Of a stretch of DNA of 64,000 bases, positions 16,259 through 27,421 are shown one piece after another (positions within the stretch are counted from its first letter, which is position 1; every line of letters starts with the position of its first letter). Under the pieces are notes generated by a model, which was given only the letters and a program-made list of their open reading frames with translations, did not search any database and had not been told where the DNA came from. This DNA is from Selaginella moellendorffii. Lineage: Eukaryota > Streptophyta > Lycopodiopsida > Selaginellales > Selaginellaceae. The DNA is taken from NCBI RefSeq assembly GCF_000143415.4, contig NW_003314305.1, positions 1,274,834-1,338,833 on the forward strand. Direction: 5' to 3'. Both the position numbers and the translations under genes were made by a program.

Positions 16259-16809
16259 AAAGGGAGAGTGCGAGAGTGCGAGAGAAGCTCAGCGAAGCGA
16301 GTGAGAAAAGTAGCTCACCTTTTGTTCGCTCGTCAATCTTCTCGCCGGCACTGCTGCTGCTTGCTTGGGCCCAAATCTCTCCTCTTTGTCTTTGTTTTGT
16401 CTTCCTCGGTGGCGTTTGCTTTGCATCATTGCGGAAACACCAGCCGGAATCTACAGTTCAACGAAAACCAAGTCAAGCACAATCTTTCTTCTCGAAACAC
16501 GGCACTGGCTGCGCTAGCAAGCAAGCCTAGTGGCCATTCGTTTACCTGTCTCGCATTCCTTCGTTGCGCATTCGTTCCATCTTGTCGGGCGGCTCCAAAG
16601 CATCTCTCACAGCTCGTAAATTCTTTGTTTTTCCACTTCTCGCTCGTGTGGTTTGTCCTGAAGCAGCTTAAAAAGCCATCACTCTGTTTCGGAGGAATCG
16701 CTTCCCTGCAGTCGCTCAATCAGTAAGGCCGAGAGAACAAAAAAAAGAAAAAAAAGAATAGAAAAAAAGCTTGCAAATACTTACCGAGAGAGAAAGAGAG
16801 CGATCGAAG

Positions 16810-18237
16810 ATGCTTGAGATTGAGCAGAGCGTTGCTGACGAACACATCCGCAGTCACAACCACTTTGAGGTGCTCCAGTGCATAGATCGCACCAACGGTA
16901 CCGGGAGGAAGGAGAAGGTGCTGTCAGACGACAGAGAGCGTCTCAATTTCCTGGAGCTCATGTCGCTCAGCACTGTCCCAATGGCTTTAAAGGCCATAAC
17001 TCTCCTGGACGTGCCTCAGATCATGGCTGACGCGGAGCAAGGCACCATGCTGTCTGCACGACAGATCTCCAAGCGAGTCAGCTCCAACAAGAACAAGAAG
17101 AGCGTTAACGTCAATCACCTGGACCGCATCCTCCGCTTCCTGGCCAGCTGCGACATCTTCAGGACCAAGAAGGTGGACGACGAGTCGGGCGAGCCGGAGC
17201 AAGTCTACGGCCTCACCCCGATTTGCAAGTACTTGCTGCGGAACGCTGGCGGGGCTTCACTGTCGACGTTGCTGCTAGTGAGGCACGACAAGCAGCTGTT
17301 CCAGTCGCTGCATCACCTCCACGATGCCGTGCTCGGGGACGATGTCCCGTTTGCAAAGGCTCACGACCGCAACCTGTTTGAGTTCCTGGAAGCCAACCCC
17401 CAGGAGAGCCAGCTCTTCAACACTGCCATGTCCGACATGTCGGAGATCTACATGGAAGCCATCGTGAACAATTACCACGGCTTCAAGGATACCAAGACGC
17501 TGGTGGATGTCGGGGGTGGCACTGGATCCAGCCTCGCAATGATACTCGCCAAGTATCCCCACATTCACGGGATTAACTTCGACCTTCCTCACGTTGTTGC
17601 TGGTGCTCCGGAGTACGATGGTCAGTACTAGTCTTTCCCTTCTTCTGCTTTCTTCCTGTTTGCTTTCCTGTTTGTTTTCCTGTTGCCTTCGTGTGCCTTG
17701 CTCGCTTTGGCTTTGAGAAGTATATCACGTCGCTGATGGCTCTTATCTTTCAATCCTCTTCAGGAATGAAGCACGTTGGAGGAAATATGTTCGAGCAAAT
17801 CCCAGGCGGAGACGGGATGTACTTAAAGGTAACTCGACAAGACCTGCATAAAAGCTTTTGCATTATCTATCCCAAGTCCGTCAGTTGATAAGGAGTGTCT
17901 AACTTGCCTGATGCTTTTAATGCCGCAGCACATAATGCACAACTGGAGCGACGATGCCTGCATCAAAGTGTTGAACAACTGCTACAAGTCGCTCAAGAAC
18001 GGAGGCAAGATCATAATGGTGGAGTTCCTCGCACCTGACCCGGGGGATCACAGCCAGCGAGCTCGGGTGGCTCTAAGTTACGACTTGGTCATGATGGCGC
18101 ATTTCCTTGGCAAGGAAAGATCTGAACGCGAGTTCCGAGATCTGTTAAGAGCAGCAGGATTTTCGCAGATCCGGATCGCTCTCAGGGTCGACTGCGTCGC
18201 TGTTGTAGAGGCCCACAAGAACCCGTACGCTCGATAG
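16810..18237 (+). CDS. COMT-like class II O-methyltransferase
   Basis: S-adenosylmethionine-dependent methylation of phenolic hydroxyls, probably phenylpropanoids or flavonoids. Three exons (16810-17620, 17764-17828, 17929-18237) give 394 residues. The N-terminal dimerisation region is followed by the SAM motif LVDVGGGTGSSLAMILAKYP, then INFDLPHVV, then VGGNMFEQIPGGDGMYLK and the catalytic His in HIMHNWSDDAC (usually LHDWSD), then GGKIIMVEFL. An in-frame ATG at 16771 exists, but 16810 has better context and avoids an Arg/Glu run. The protein is about 30 residues longer than typical COMT, mostly at the N-terminus and in a Lys/Asn-rich insertion (SSNKNKKSVN). The exact substrate cannot be read from sequence. 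Confidence 0.9.
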
Positions 18238-20450
18238 TAGAGCTCAGATCCCCTGATGTTTCCATTCCACCCGATAAGAGACACATAACGTACCTCCTCC
18301 CGTTGTAAAGAAAAAAACAAAGAAGAAGACGAGAGAGAAATAGCAGCTCCTAGGGCCTGCATCTCCTTCGCCATCTCCTTTCCTATAAAATCGAATGGGG
18401 AAAGCATTTCAAAGTCAATATCCAGTGTCACCACACCCGAAAATTCCAAACTCACATCAATTCTCAAGCATACCTCTCTGCTTGTTTTGTTGTCTCGTAG
18501 CTTGCTCCATTATAGCTCCCCGGCTATATACATAATGAAAGGAAGCAGCTCTGGATAATTTTCACGTGAGCTCGATAGATACTTCACAACGGACCCCCGC
18601 CTCGCTCCACGCGCCGTCCGCTGTCGAGAATGGGATACCATACAGTTCGTTTTCGCTCGCGAATCTATGCAACTCAAGGGCCCGGCTCGCCACCACAAGG
18701 CACTGTTATTGGTGACCAAGGTGGGCTGCCCACGTGAGAATGGTGGCCCATGTTTCCGAGAACTTTGATCTATAACTGGTCAACTGGATCACATCTTCCT
18801 TTATTGTCCCTGGCTCGTAGCTGAATCAGCAAACAAGAAAAAATCGACCAGTTAGAAGCTTGGAACTGACTAGAAACCACAGTTAAGTACGGAGAAGAAA
18901 GACGTCCCACTGACCTGTGCGCCACACGGTTTTGGAGATTTACTCGGTTGACTTGATCAGTCGCCCGACTTGAGAGAAGGATTCAACGTATCAAATCGCA
19001 TCGAATCGTATAAGCCGCCGAGTTATCTGCTCTCAACCAGATTTCCAGATTCTCCGCGAAGCTGAGTAAGCGTTGGAGTGGTCCACAACGGCCCCGTAAG
19101 TCGCAAGTTTGTAGCCTCCGTTTGAGCGGTTTAGATACGCGGGTTGACATCTGGCTCCATACAACTAGCTCCATACAAGTCAAAAACGCTGCTTGGCGGT
19201 GCGCGTTGCCAGATCTCGTGGAAGTTTGATCGATCCTAGAAGGACCAGGTACGCTGCTTTGTGGAAAAAGAAATAGCGAGCGATCAGTCGGGAGGAGTTC
19301 AGTAGCGTTAAAACTTATAAGGACTTCGAAAGAAGTTCAAGAGCACCTCGGCTCGATAATTCTAGAAAAGTAGCAAAGGAATTTAGTTAGCCAGACAAAT
19401 GAACTACAAAGCAAACGAAAAACAAGCATGGAAAGAAAAGCTGTCAAGTCTGTGTGATCTCGAGGAGGTCGGATGCCTCGAGGCACAGAAAGATCGAATG
19501 CTTAAAAGGAGCTCATCAATCTTAAAGCCAGGCTAAAGTACCAAACCAAAAGGCATTTCTTAGGACAAGAAAAACGGTGTTTTAAGATCAGTTAGCCAGA
19601 CAAACACACTGCATTGAAAGAATAGAAGGATTGTCCAGGAGCTTTTCCTGGAGCAGAGCTCCAAGAACACAAACTGATCAGGTCAGGGAGCTACGCACAA
19701 TGCCTGCTAGATCGATTGAGGGAGCGAGAGAGATTCGAGGCGCTTACCAAGATCCACGCGAGCGGCGACGCGCGCTCCCCGCCCTCCCGAAACCCTAGAA
19801 TGAATGAACAAGGTTGTGAGGATTCAAAACTATCTCCATGGGACTTTCAGCAAACGGTTCACAATTGCTTACATCTCCACCGTCCCCCACGAATTGTACG
19901 GCCCCGATGTGGGCTTGCCAAAAAAATCGTACGGACACACGGCAAAAGAGGATTTGATGCTATAGATAAACATTTCGGTTCCTCGGTATAGAGGTTGCCG
20001 ATACAGGAAGTTTGATCCTTTTATATGTTTTTACAGTGGCTGGATTGTGGAGTGTTGCCATCAGCTTCAATGCCACTGGATTTAAGTGATTTTCATCCGC
20101 GAGGCTCGCATGGTATCGATTTCTCAGCATGCATGAAGTTAAAGAGAAACCTCGTGAAGAGATGCGAAGAATATACCAGAGATACTTTAGATTAGGGCGA
20201 AACTTTTTATAGAATGGAGTCGTGGTGCTCGATGGAAATTTTTTTTCAGGGTACTCGCATTGAGGTCACGAAAGAAGGTTTCAACTTGTTTTCTTTTCTT
20301 CTCGTCTGTAGTTTATTGACTAAAATCCAGCTTGCGAGACATGGCTTAAAAAAGTGCTAGCTGCGTTTCAGGATTTGTCGCGGACGTCGACATTAAATCC
20401 GAAAGGTATCGATGATAAGTGGTCTTCATGAAAGAGCTAAAATAACATGT
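18238..20450. other. Gene-free stretch between the O-methyltransferase and the rearranged block
   Basis: The first 300 nt are the 3' untranslated region. The rest has only short frames without motifs and no similarity to other parts of the window that I could see. An AAACCCTA-type telobox occurs near 19790 just before a small open frame, which could be a relic leader, but no protein is supported. Confidence 0.4.
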
Positions 20451-20463
20451 GAACGTTGCAGAG

Positions 20464-20558
20464 CTTGATACGTATCTTACGCATCTTACGCTTGATACAT
20501 ATTTTACGTATCTTACTCTTGATACGTATCTTACGTATGTTACGTATCTTACGCTTCT
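20464..20558 (+). repeat. Minisatellite of TATCTTACG-like units
   Basis: About ten imperfect copies of a 9-15 nt unit built on CTTACG, alternating with CTTGATACG. It directly abuts the first sphingosine-kinase fragment and marks the left edge of the rearranged block. Confidence 0.75.
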
Positions 20559-20559
20559 G

Positions 20560-21010
20560 GCGGTACAACGGTGTTTTCACCTACGGTCCAGCGCCTGGAG
20601 CACCTTACTACGGCAAGCTCGATGGCATCAAAGTCGAGTGTGACAACGAGAGAAGGAAACGCGCTGCGACCAGCTACTCGGGACCGGTATCCTCGTCGCT
20701 GAGAAGCGACTGGAGAGTGATGGAGGGAGCATTCGTGATGTTTAACGTTCCTTGGGCTAGTGAAGGCTTCCCCGAGTCCAAGGTACACACTCTAAGATCT
20801 CGTTGTCTTTTCATAGCGGTTTGCAGACGAATTTCTATCCGGGACTGCAAGCTCATCGCCCTGCTTACAAGCATACAGCAAGGGAAAGCGGTGGAATCCA
20901 AGTATCTCACGTATGTCAAAGTAAGTCGCTCAAAAAGCTTACAGGAAGAGCGTAAGATTTTTCATTCATAGGTGAAAGCGTTCCTGGTGGAAGACTGTTC
21001 CAAGTAGGAT
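20560..21010 (+). pseudogene. Sphingosine (long-chain base) kinase fragment 1
   Basis: Reads GPAPGAPYYGKLDGIKVECD, then SDWRVMEGAFVMFNVPWASE and, after an intron-like gap, a kinase C-terminal block related to the F(A/S)DGLLDLI motif, ending VKAFLVEDCSK before a stop. These blocks align with the C-terminal half of LCB/sphingosine kinases (E-W-R-x-I/V-E-G, N-V-P-W, F-S-D-G-x-L-D-L, V-K-A-F). The FADG motif is corrupted here (FADEFLSG), and the catalytic N-terminal domain is absent. It is a dead fragment. Confidence 0.6.
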
Positions 21011-21039
21011 ACATCGATGTCAGTGGCGGGGTTGTGACG

Positions 21040-21546
21040 AGGATTTGATAGCTGAGAGCAGTGGTACGATGCAAATGTCTCAATTCCAGGCATCTCTCTA
21101 TAAGATTCAACGTGAGTTTTTTTTTTTTCGCTTTCATTCAATTTTCGTACTAGCTGAAAATGCTGTTGTGGGGATACATACGATCAGTGTTCAGCTTTCC
21201 AGGTATTTCTGGTTCTGTTTATTCGCGTAACACGCTGCGATTTTGTTATAATGCACCTCTTACGAGCAGCGGAGCATTCATGTCCAGGTGCTAAGCTTGT
21301 GGCGGAATGTACACGAGTGAAGCCTTGCACGTCCCTTCCTTACAGGTCTCTGTCTATTTTGGATAGAAACTTATTTCCTTCTTTTGTAAAGTGTAGTTCT
21401 TCCATTCCATCTGAAGACCCTCTAAAGTTACATGAGTACCGGCTGCTTGGAAAGCCCTTGATGGAGCTTATGAGCACGAAAGAGTCGCTTCACAATGCCA
21501 TGGTCCTTGTAATGAGGATCGACAAAGACATCGCAATTTCGAGGTA
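21040..21546 (+). pseudogene. DHAD fragment 1, fused behind the kinase fragment
   Basis: Degenerate pieces of DHAD exons, matched to the intact gene at 52378. The exon-1 end (LIADS...QWYDAN, with part of the middle deleted) lies at about 21040-21110. A corrupted exon 4 (HSCPGAKLVAECT) lies at about 21265-21345. An exon-5 piece (EDPLKLHEYRLLGKP, then [12 protein letters not shown]) lies at about 21400-21546. Frames are broken by several indels and the second half of the gene is missing. Confidence 0.7.
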
Positions 21547-22089
21547 GTGGAAACTTTATTTTTCTGGTTACTGAATTCGTTCGCGATGTGCAGGACACAA
21601 AGTTTGCTCGCCTTATAATAGATCACTTCGATTTATTGCGGATCTATTAAGTGAAGCATTGATAGTTTGCCCTTCCGAGCAAACCACGTAAGCTGCGCAG
21701 CCCTTGCTCGGTCTTTCAGCTCCTCGGGGGTGTTGAAATGACGGCCATGGGATCAGCACCGACATTCATGGATTCACAGAGAAGGGGTGTTGTGGAGGCA
21801 ATCAGCGCAAGAGGACTGTGAGATGCCGATCATGTAAGTAGATCTTCTTGCTGAGTGTGATTTCCTTTTCCTGGACTTTTCTTTGCCGGAGAGATCGATC
21901 GTTTTCATCAATGAAGACTAACTCCCAGCAGCTCGCATTGAGGTCACAAAAGAAGGTGTTTTCTCGTGACATAAAACTTTCTCTGTTTCACCAGCTTCAT
22001 GCGAGAGAGATGGCCAACTCAGTGAATACCACGCAGTATGATGGAGCTCCACTCCTTTTGCAGAGGCAATTACGCATGGCTTACGCCTA

Positions 22090-22460
22090 ACTGGTATCCT
22101 CGGCAACTGGAGAGTGATGGAGGGAGCATCCGTGATGGTTTTGCTGCAAAACGTTCCTTGGGGTAAACCCGAGTCCAAGGTCACACTTAAGATTTCGCAT
22201 TCTCTTACGTCCATAGCAGTTTGCAGATGGTCTTCTGGATCTCATTGTTCTCTGTGACTCAAGTTCATTGGCCTGCTTACGAGCATACAGCGGTGGAATG
22301 CAAGTATCTCACGTATGTCTCACTCAAAGCTTTGTTTGATCTTTGATGCATTTATAGGTGCAAGTGTTCCCAGTGGAAGAGTGTTCCAAGGAGGATACAT
22401 CGACGTTGATGGTGAGGTAATCGATCACGGAGGAACTGTCAACGTGAGTTCTTTCTTATC
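22090..22460 (+). pseudogene. Sphingosine kinase fragment 2
   Basis: Second copy of the kinase C-terminal part: NWRVMEGASVMV, FADGLLDLIVLCDSSSLACL, then GASVPSGRVFQGGYIDVDGE. The FADG-L-DLI and YIDVDGEV motifs are better preserved than in fragment 1. The open frames are interrupted between exons and there is no catalytic domain. The same pieces recur on the minus strand at about 41270-41500 and 49020-49240. Confidence 0.65.
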
Positions 22461-22574
22461 GTTTTCATTTTTTTGGTTTGTAGCTGCAAATGCTACCAGC
22501 TACCAGGCATATTTTTGGTTCTTTTTTCTTTCGAGAATTTGTTGTTTAACGTACTTCTGACGAGCAGCGACTGA

Positions 22575-22850
22575 AAGTTTGCAGCATTCGTGTCCAGGTC
22601 CTGAGCTTGTGGCGGAATATACACAGCTGGCCAGTGCCAGAGAAGCCTTGGGTCCTTTATACAGGTCTTTGTCTCTTCTCGATAGAATTTATCTTCTTTT
22701 GTACATGCATATTTTCCATTCCATTTAAAGACTTGGAATCACACTTTCCATTCCTCAAGAGTGCCTGGAAAGCACTTGACAGAGTTTTTGAAGCTGAAAG
22801 ATACGAGAGTCACTTGACATGCCATTGTCCTTGTAAAGGCGCTGGGTAGT
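22575..22850 (+). pseudogene. DHAD fragment 2
   Basis: Degenerate exon 4 and exon 5 of DHAD (HSCPGPELVAEYTQLASARE, then a decayed exon with KAL and the HAIVLVKALG equivalent). It follows kinase fragment 2 just as DHAD fragment 1 follows kinase fragment 1. The kinase-DHAD chimera was therefore itself duplicated. Confidence 0.6.
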
Positions 22851-23084
22851 GGCAACTTTGATCCCCTGGCAATGATGATTCCCCACCATTGTGTTGCTCG
22901 CCAACAAAGTTGGCTATCTAAAGGTCTGTTTCATTCTCAATGTCCCAGTCTTTTGTGCTATTTCAGGTAAAGGATTTCAAAAAGCTGTGACATTCGCTCG
23001 ACATTCACTGGAAAAGTTCTTGTCACCCAAATGTGAGGTAGCTTTTGTATAGTGTAGCATCTTTGTGATTCTTTCTAGTGCTAG

Positions 23085-23690
23085 GATCCAATTATAACAA
23101 TGAAAATATGATTTATTACAAATCTTTGAATTTCACTATAAGACAAACTATAACATTTTTATCAAAACCCATGACGAACAATGTCCTCTCAACTCTGAAG
23201 GATATTTTCAAAATACTTTTGCAGCTGCTACTACTACCCTATCACCCTTGCCAACATTCTTTGCCTCACCCACCACATCATCCTCAGTATGCACTATTTT
23301 GCACACCACCAATTTCAACCATATTATCATAAAAAAAAGCTTTAAACAATAATTTCTTAAATATTACTTATTTCCATTAGACCACTTGCGCTTAACACCT
23401 TTAACTGCACAAATAGCTCAATATAGATAAGTCATTCAAGAAGATATTAAAAAAATTGTTGCTCAAAACTCTTCCCAAAAACAAAGACAACGAAGGCATG
23501 GGTGAAGTTGGAATTAGTGGCATAACAACCAAAGGTGACAATGGCAACAAAGTCAAAACTAGAATCAGATGTGGTAGGTGAGGCAGACAATGCTGGTGAT
23601 GCTGACAAGGACAAAGCTAGTAATGCCAGCAAGGGGAATGAAACAACAAAGAATTTATCATACCGCTGAATGTCAAACATTGAAACATCC
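23085..23690. repeat. Decayed third copy of the foldback element
   Basis: The left part (about 23095-23330) has the same layout as the arms at 39707 and 47444: an ATTTATTA/TAAAACAT-like entry, CTCTGAAGGATATTTTC, and CTACTACCCTATCACCC resembling CTGCCACCTCATC. The right part (about 23480-23660) has the GGTGATGCTGACAAGG-type complementary repeats. The centre is not preserved. It follows the kinase-DHAD fragments as in the two better copies. Confidence 0.45.
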
Positions 23691-23789
23691 AGACTCCACA
23701 TCGCTCTTCAACCGGATGCCCAGCCTATGCCTAAAACGGGTATATGGAAGAGGTACACAGAATATCTCAGAGAATGCCCAAGCATGGTC

Positions 23790-24355
23790 TGCTCACCTGG
23801 ACAGCGTTACATGCCTAAGGCTTCAATGGTATTTGCCGTGTACATTCCACCACAAGTTCCAGGACATGAATGTTGCAAAACGTTCAGTCGCTGCTGGTCA
23901 GAAATGTGACCACCAACATATTCTCGGTAGCTGTCTGTACGTTAACAAAAACAAACCGAAACACAGCATAAGCTTCGTTTACGTGACCACCATGAGAAAC
24001 AAAACGAACCAGAAATACCTGGAAAGCTGACACTATATCGTACGCATGCCCGTTCAGGACTCCTGGCTGAATCAACAGTTTCAGCAAGTGCGAACAAAAG
24101 AAACCAAAAAGAAAGAGAAAACTTACTTTGATAGTTCCATAATGCTTGGTTGATTCAGCCTTCCCATTGCAATGAGAGTTCCTGGCATCTAAAGCACAAA
24201 GGAAGAATGAGAAGACCAAAAAGAAACAACAATGAGAAAGGGGAGCATAGTCGGTCACCTCGCAGCCTGGAATGGAGACATTTGCATCGTACCACTGTCC
24301 ACCCATGACAGTCTCGATGCTATCAGCTATAAAATCCCGCGACTGCAAGCTAAAG
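23790..24355 (-). pseudogene. DHAD exons 1-4, minus-strand fragment
   Basis: On the minus strand it reads [46 protein letters not shown] (exon 2, out of frame), [16 protein letters not shown] and a decayed exon 4 at about 23790-23940. The codon for Lys/Asn after PGC has changed to Glu, and exon 4 no longer encodes the CPGAGACGG cluster ligand. Its 5' side is joined abruptly near 24356 to an F-box fragment in the opposite orientation. Confidence 0.65.
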
Positions 24356-24394
24356 CAAGCTAAATGAGGGACGCTATCCTATCCCTCCAATCTG

Positions 24395-24538
24395 TTTTTA
24401 CGAAGGCACCTTCATGATTCCGGAGGAAAAGCTTTATTTTCTGGATTATGAGAGTAAGACCTGGAGCAGCATTCCAACTGAGAATCTTTCACTTGTGAGT
24501 TATGTTTTTATGTTCACACCATCTTTGGTGCCTCCATG
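24395..24538 (+). pseudogene. F-box gene C-terminal fragment
   Basis: Encodes YEGTFMIPEEKLYFLDYESK and then TWSSIPTENLSLVSYVFMFT, identical in layout to the last 45 residues of the intact F-box gene at 33716. Nothing of the F-box or of the middle of the protein is present. The 24540-25010 flank also matches the 3' flanks at 34736-35150 and, reversed, at 30600-31060. Confidence 0.75.
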
Positions 24539-25029
24539 ATGCTATAAATCAAAGTGGCACTGTTACGGGCTCTGAAGCGAGTTCAGCTACAGATTCTACA
24601 GCTGCTGATCTCGTTCCACAAGAACATGCCTGAACTTTGCTGCCACTGTCCGTGAGAGTTAAGTTACAGAGATACTTTTTTTCGTTCTTGATTCATCCGT
24701 TTGCGTTCCTTTTGCTCCACTTCATTCTGCAGTATACGGACCTGTGTCCAATAAAAAAATGTCAAAAGCTTTGAAAACAAATCTCACAGCTTGTAACATT
24801 CGCTGCAACCTCTCAACCTCTTCATTGAGATTCTGGACGTACCAGAACAACTCGGGCATTCAGTATTTTATTTGTAGTTGGGTTGATATCTTGACGAATG
24901 TACATTCAAAGATCATGCTTCTAGTAAACTTCTGAAACTATTGCCCATATTAGAAACTTGTCTGATTTAAATCTTACAGTAATCCTTTATAAATGTAATA
25001 TGAAAAACGTGAAGAACAGAACCACAGGA

Positions 25030-25473
25030 TCCCCATTTGCAACAATTGCTTCTTGAGGTGTGTGTTCCAGTGGTTTTTAATCTCGTTGTCAATTCGTCCA
25101 GGAATGTGCGATGCGATCACGGACAACCTGAAAGTGAAACACGCAAGAACTTAGAGAACGCAGAATTTAGAGGTAAAACTCTACAAACTGTTACCGGTTT
25201 CACAGGATTGAATGCAGCCAGATGTTGAGAAGCTCTTCTTGGGCTGTGATCCCGCCTCGTTTTATATCCGGCCGGAGATAGTTTGTCCATCGCAGCCTGC
25301 ACCGCAACGATTGAGTCCTGCTCGCAAGATCTAGGAGAAACAAGATGTGAGAAAATCGATTCACCCGCTTTCTCCGGTAGCGATTCTTGTGACCGTGTTT
25401 CCGAATGTAAGCGACGAGCTTCTCGGGGGCCTTTCGTGACTCCCTCTTTGCTCCGGCGAGGAGGCCTCCCCAT
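25030..25473 (-). pseudogene. R2R3-MYB pseudogene, left arm of palindrome P1
   Basis: Minus-strand relic of the MYB genes at 43438 and 51129. Exon 1 begins [16 protein letters not shown] but has lost the PWQPEED segment, shifting the frame. Exon 2 retains [20 protein letters not shown]. Exon 3 is cut off near 25030, where sequence related to the F-box 3' flank begins. It cannot make a two-repeat MYB. Confidence 0.75.
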
Positions 25474-25684
25474 TGCAAAGCAAGGAGAAGTAAAGAGAGC
25501 GTTCTATAGACAGTGTGATTGTGTATTTATTTGTACACTTTTCCAGTGTAAGAAGCCTGGAGTGTGAGCTAGATTGCTAGACTTCTCCCTTTTGTCAAAA
25601 GGTTTCTTTTGGATTCACCGCTTTAGAGTTATAGACCGTCGCGGCTTTCAAAAGCTTTTCTCTTTTAGACGTTCCAGAAGACCA

Positions 25685-25905
25685 CGTTGTAGTGGTGGAA
25701 TAAAGCGGGCGTAAGCCCGGGCGAGGCTCACCCGGCTAGAAGTGGTCAAGCCTGTCACCTCTGTATCGATCCACAGTCGAATCGATCGCTCCGGTCCACT
25801 TCAAGATCCCCCCAATCCTGCCTGGCAAGAAGTGCCGGCTGATCCCCCCGACCACGTCAGTGCTTACATGTCTTGCCTCACTTTGCAGTACGACAACGTC
25901 ATGGC
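25685..25905 (+). repeat. About 0.22 kb insert in the left P1 arm
   Basis: GC-richer sequence beginning near GTAGTGGTGGAATAAAGCGG. It is absent from the otherwise matching sites at about 44345 and 52038, where the flanks are joined directly. It could be a small non-autonomous element such as a SINE. No tRNA-type promoter boxes are clear. Confidence 0.5.
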
Positions 25906-26079
25906 TGCCGTATATTTCTTAGTCAATACAGTTGCCGGCCATACAGTACCCAAGTACGAAGGACGTGCTAGAAAGATTGGATTCTTCGCCACGTTTTTCT
26001 TTTGAAAGAAAGTAGGAACAAAGAATTACCTGGACATTTTGATCGTAATTAATCTTAAACTTACAGGGTCCAAAAGCCT

Positions 26080-26140
26080 AAATTCTGGTGAGAAAATGGA
26101 GCGCGCCCTCGCAAGAATGCGGCACCGGCGGTGAGCTCGA
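26080..26140 (+). pseudogene. DHAD start fragment (left P1 arm)
   Basis: Corresponds to the leader and first codons of DHAD (TTCTGGTGAGAAAATGG, then CGCAAGAATGCGGC) with an internal deletion. It is cut off at GAGCTCGATCAG, where PUX1 intron sequence begins. The mirror copy is at about 26740-26830 on the minus strand. Confidence 0.7.
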
Positions 26141-26149
26141 TCAGGTTCG

Positions 26150-26730
26150 ATCGTGCTGGTTTCTTCCATATGATCTTTCACTCAAAGTTTCCTTTTTTTT
26201 TCCTTTTGCCTTCCATGAAACACAGACACAACGCCTCCCAAGCAAATCCTCAAGGACTACAATGTTACCATGTATGATGCTGGCTTAGTTCCAGGAGCTC
26301 TTGTTTATCTATCCTACAACAATGGTAAGGTCTCTTTGCACGAAGTTCGGTTCTAAGGGATCTCTTTTCCTCCAGATTTCCAAGGGCCATATCTCAAGGA
26401 GATCGTCCTCGCTTCACAGCATTCGGATGAAGAATCCAAAGACCAAGTTTTAGCTCCACCAGTGGGATCTCCTCCTCGAGTAGCATCTCCGGAAGAAACA
26501 CGACCAAGCTCTCGACAAACAGTTCCTGTTGGTAAAGGAAGCAAATGGCTGAAGCATGGAAAATGAAAAGTTTTGGAAAGTAAAAAATGGAAGTTTCGGT
26601 GCAAACTTGGATCTACGAGCCGCTGCCTCAGCGTCACGGATTTCTTCAAGAATCTCTCTGGAAGGCAAAAGATTAAAAAAACAGGAAACTTTGAGTGCAA
26701 GATCATAGGGAAGAAACCAACACGATCGAA
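26150..26730 (+). pseudogene. PUX1 (UBX-domain) fragment in the P1 spacer
   Basis: Plus-strand exons encode TPPKQILKDYNVTMYDAGLV, then PGALVYLSYNN, and the C-terminal exon with the ESKDQVLAPP region, ending near 26567. From about 26606 a further PUX1 exon (the AAARRSK region) is on the minus strand. The fragment is therefore internally inverted, like the PUX1 pieces at 41-42 kb and 49-50 kb. Confidence 0.7.
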
Positions 26731-26974
26731 CCTAGGCCGGCGCCGCATTCTTGCGAGGGCTCCATTTTCTCCATTTTCTCATTTTCTCACCAGGATTTAG
26801 GGTTTTGGACCAGGTTTAAGATTAATTACGATCAAAATGTCCATGTAATTCTTTGTTCCTACTTTCTTTCAAAAGAAAAAGGTGGCGAAGAATCCAATCT
26901 TTCTAGCACGTCCTTCGTACTTGGGTACTGTATGGTTGGCAACTGCAGTGACTAAGAAATATACGGCAGCCATG

Positions 26975-27210
26975 ACTTTGTAGCGGCCAATACTAATCCC
27001 GTACTGCAAAGTGAGGCAAGACATGTAAGCACTGACGTGGTCGGGGGGATCAGCCGGCACTTCTTGCCAGGCAGGATTGGGGGGATCTTGAAGTGGACCG
27101 GAGCGATCGATTCGACTGTGGATCGATACAGAGGTGACAGGCTTGACCACTTCTAGCCGGGTGAGCCTCGCCCGGGCTTACGCCCGCTTTATTCCACCAC
27201 TACAACGTGG
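26975..27210 (-). repeat. Mirror copy of the 0.22 kb insert in the right P1 arm
   Basis: Reverse complement of the element at 25685-25905, with a short extra segment (around 26980-27000) not present in the left arm. The insertion therefore preceded formation of the palindrome, and the arms have since diverged slightly. Confidence 0.5.
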
Positions 27211-27421
27211 TCTTCTGGAACGCGTCTAAATGACAAGACAAGCTTTTGAAAGCCGCGACGGTCTATAACTCTAAAGCGGTGAATCCAAAAGAAACCTTTT
27301 GACAAGAGGGAGAAGTCTAGCAATCTAGCTCACACTCCAGGCTTCTTCCACTGGAATGTGTACAAATAAATACACAATCACACTGTCTATAGAACTCTCT
27401 CTTTACTTCTCCTTGCTTTGC

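Noticed and set aside
20464-20558. Regular short repeats that could suggest a CRISPR-like array
   Set aside because: Units are contiguous 9-15 nt tandem copies without unique spacers; this is a minisatellite in a plant genome.
25742-27150. Paired frames encoding MVKPVTSVSIHSR... in both P1 arms, tempting as a conserved small gene
   Set aside because: The frame spans the 0.22 kb insert and flanking non-coding DNA that is interrupted at the equivalent loci; conservation is explained by the inverted duplication.
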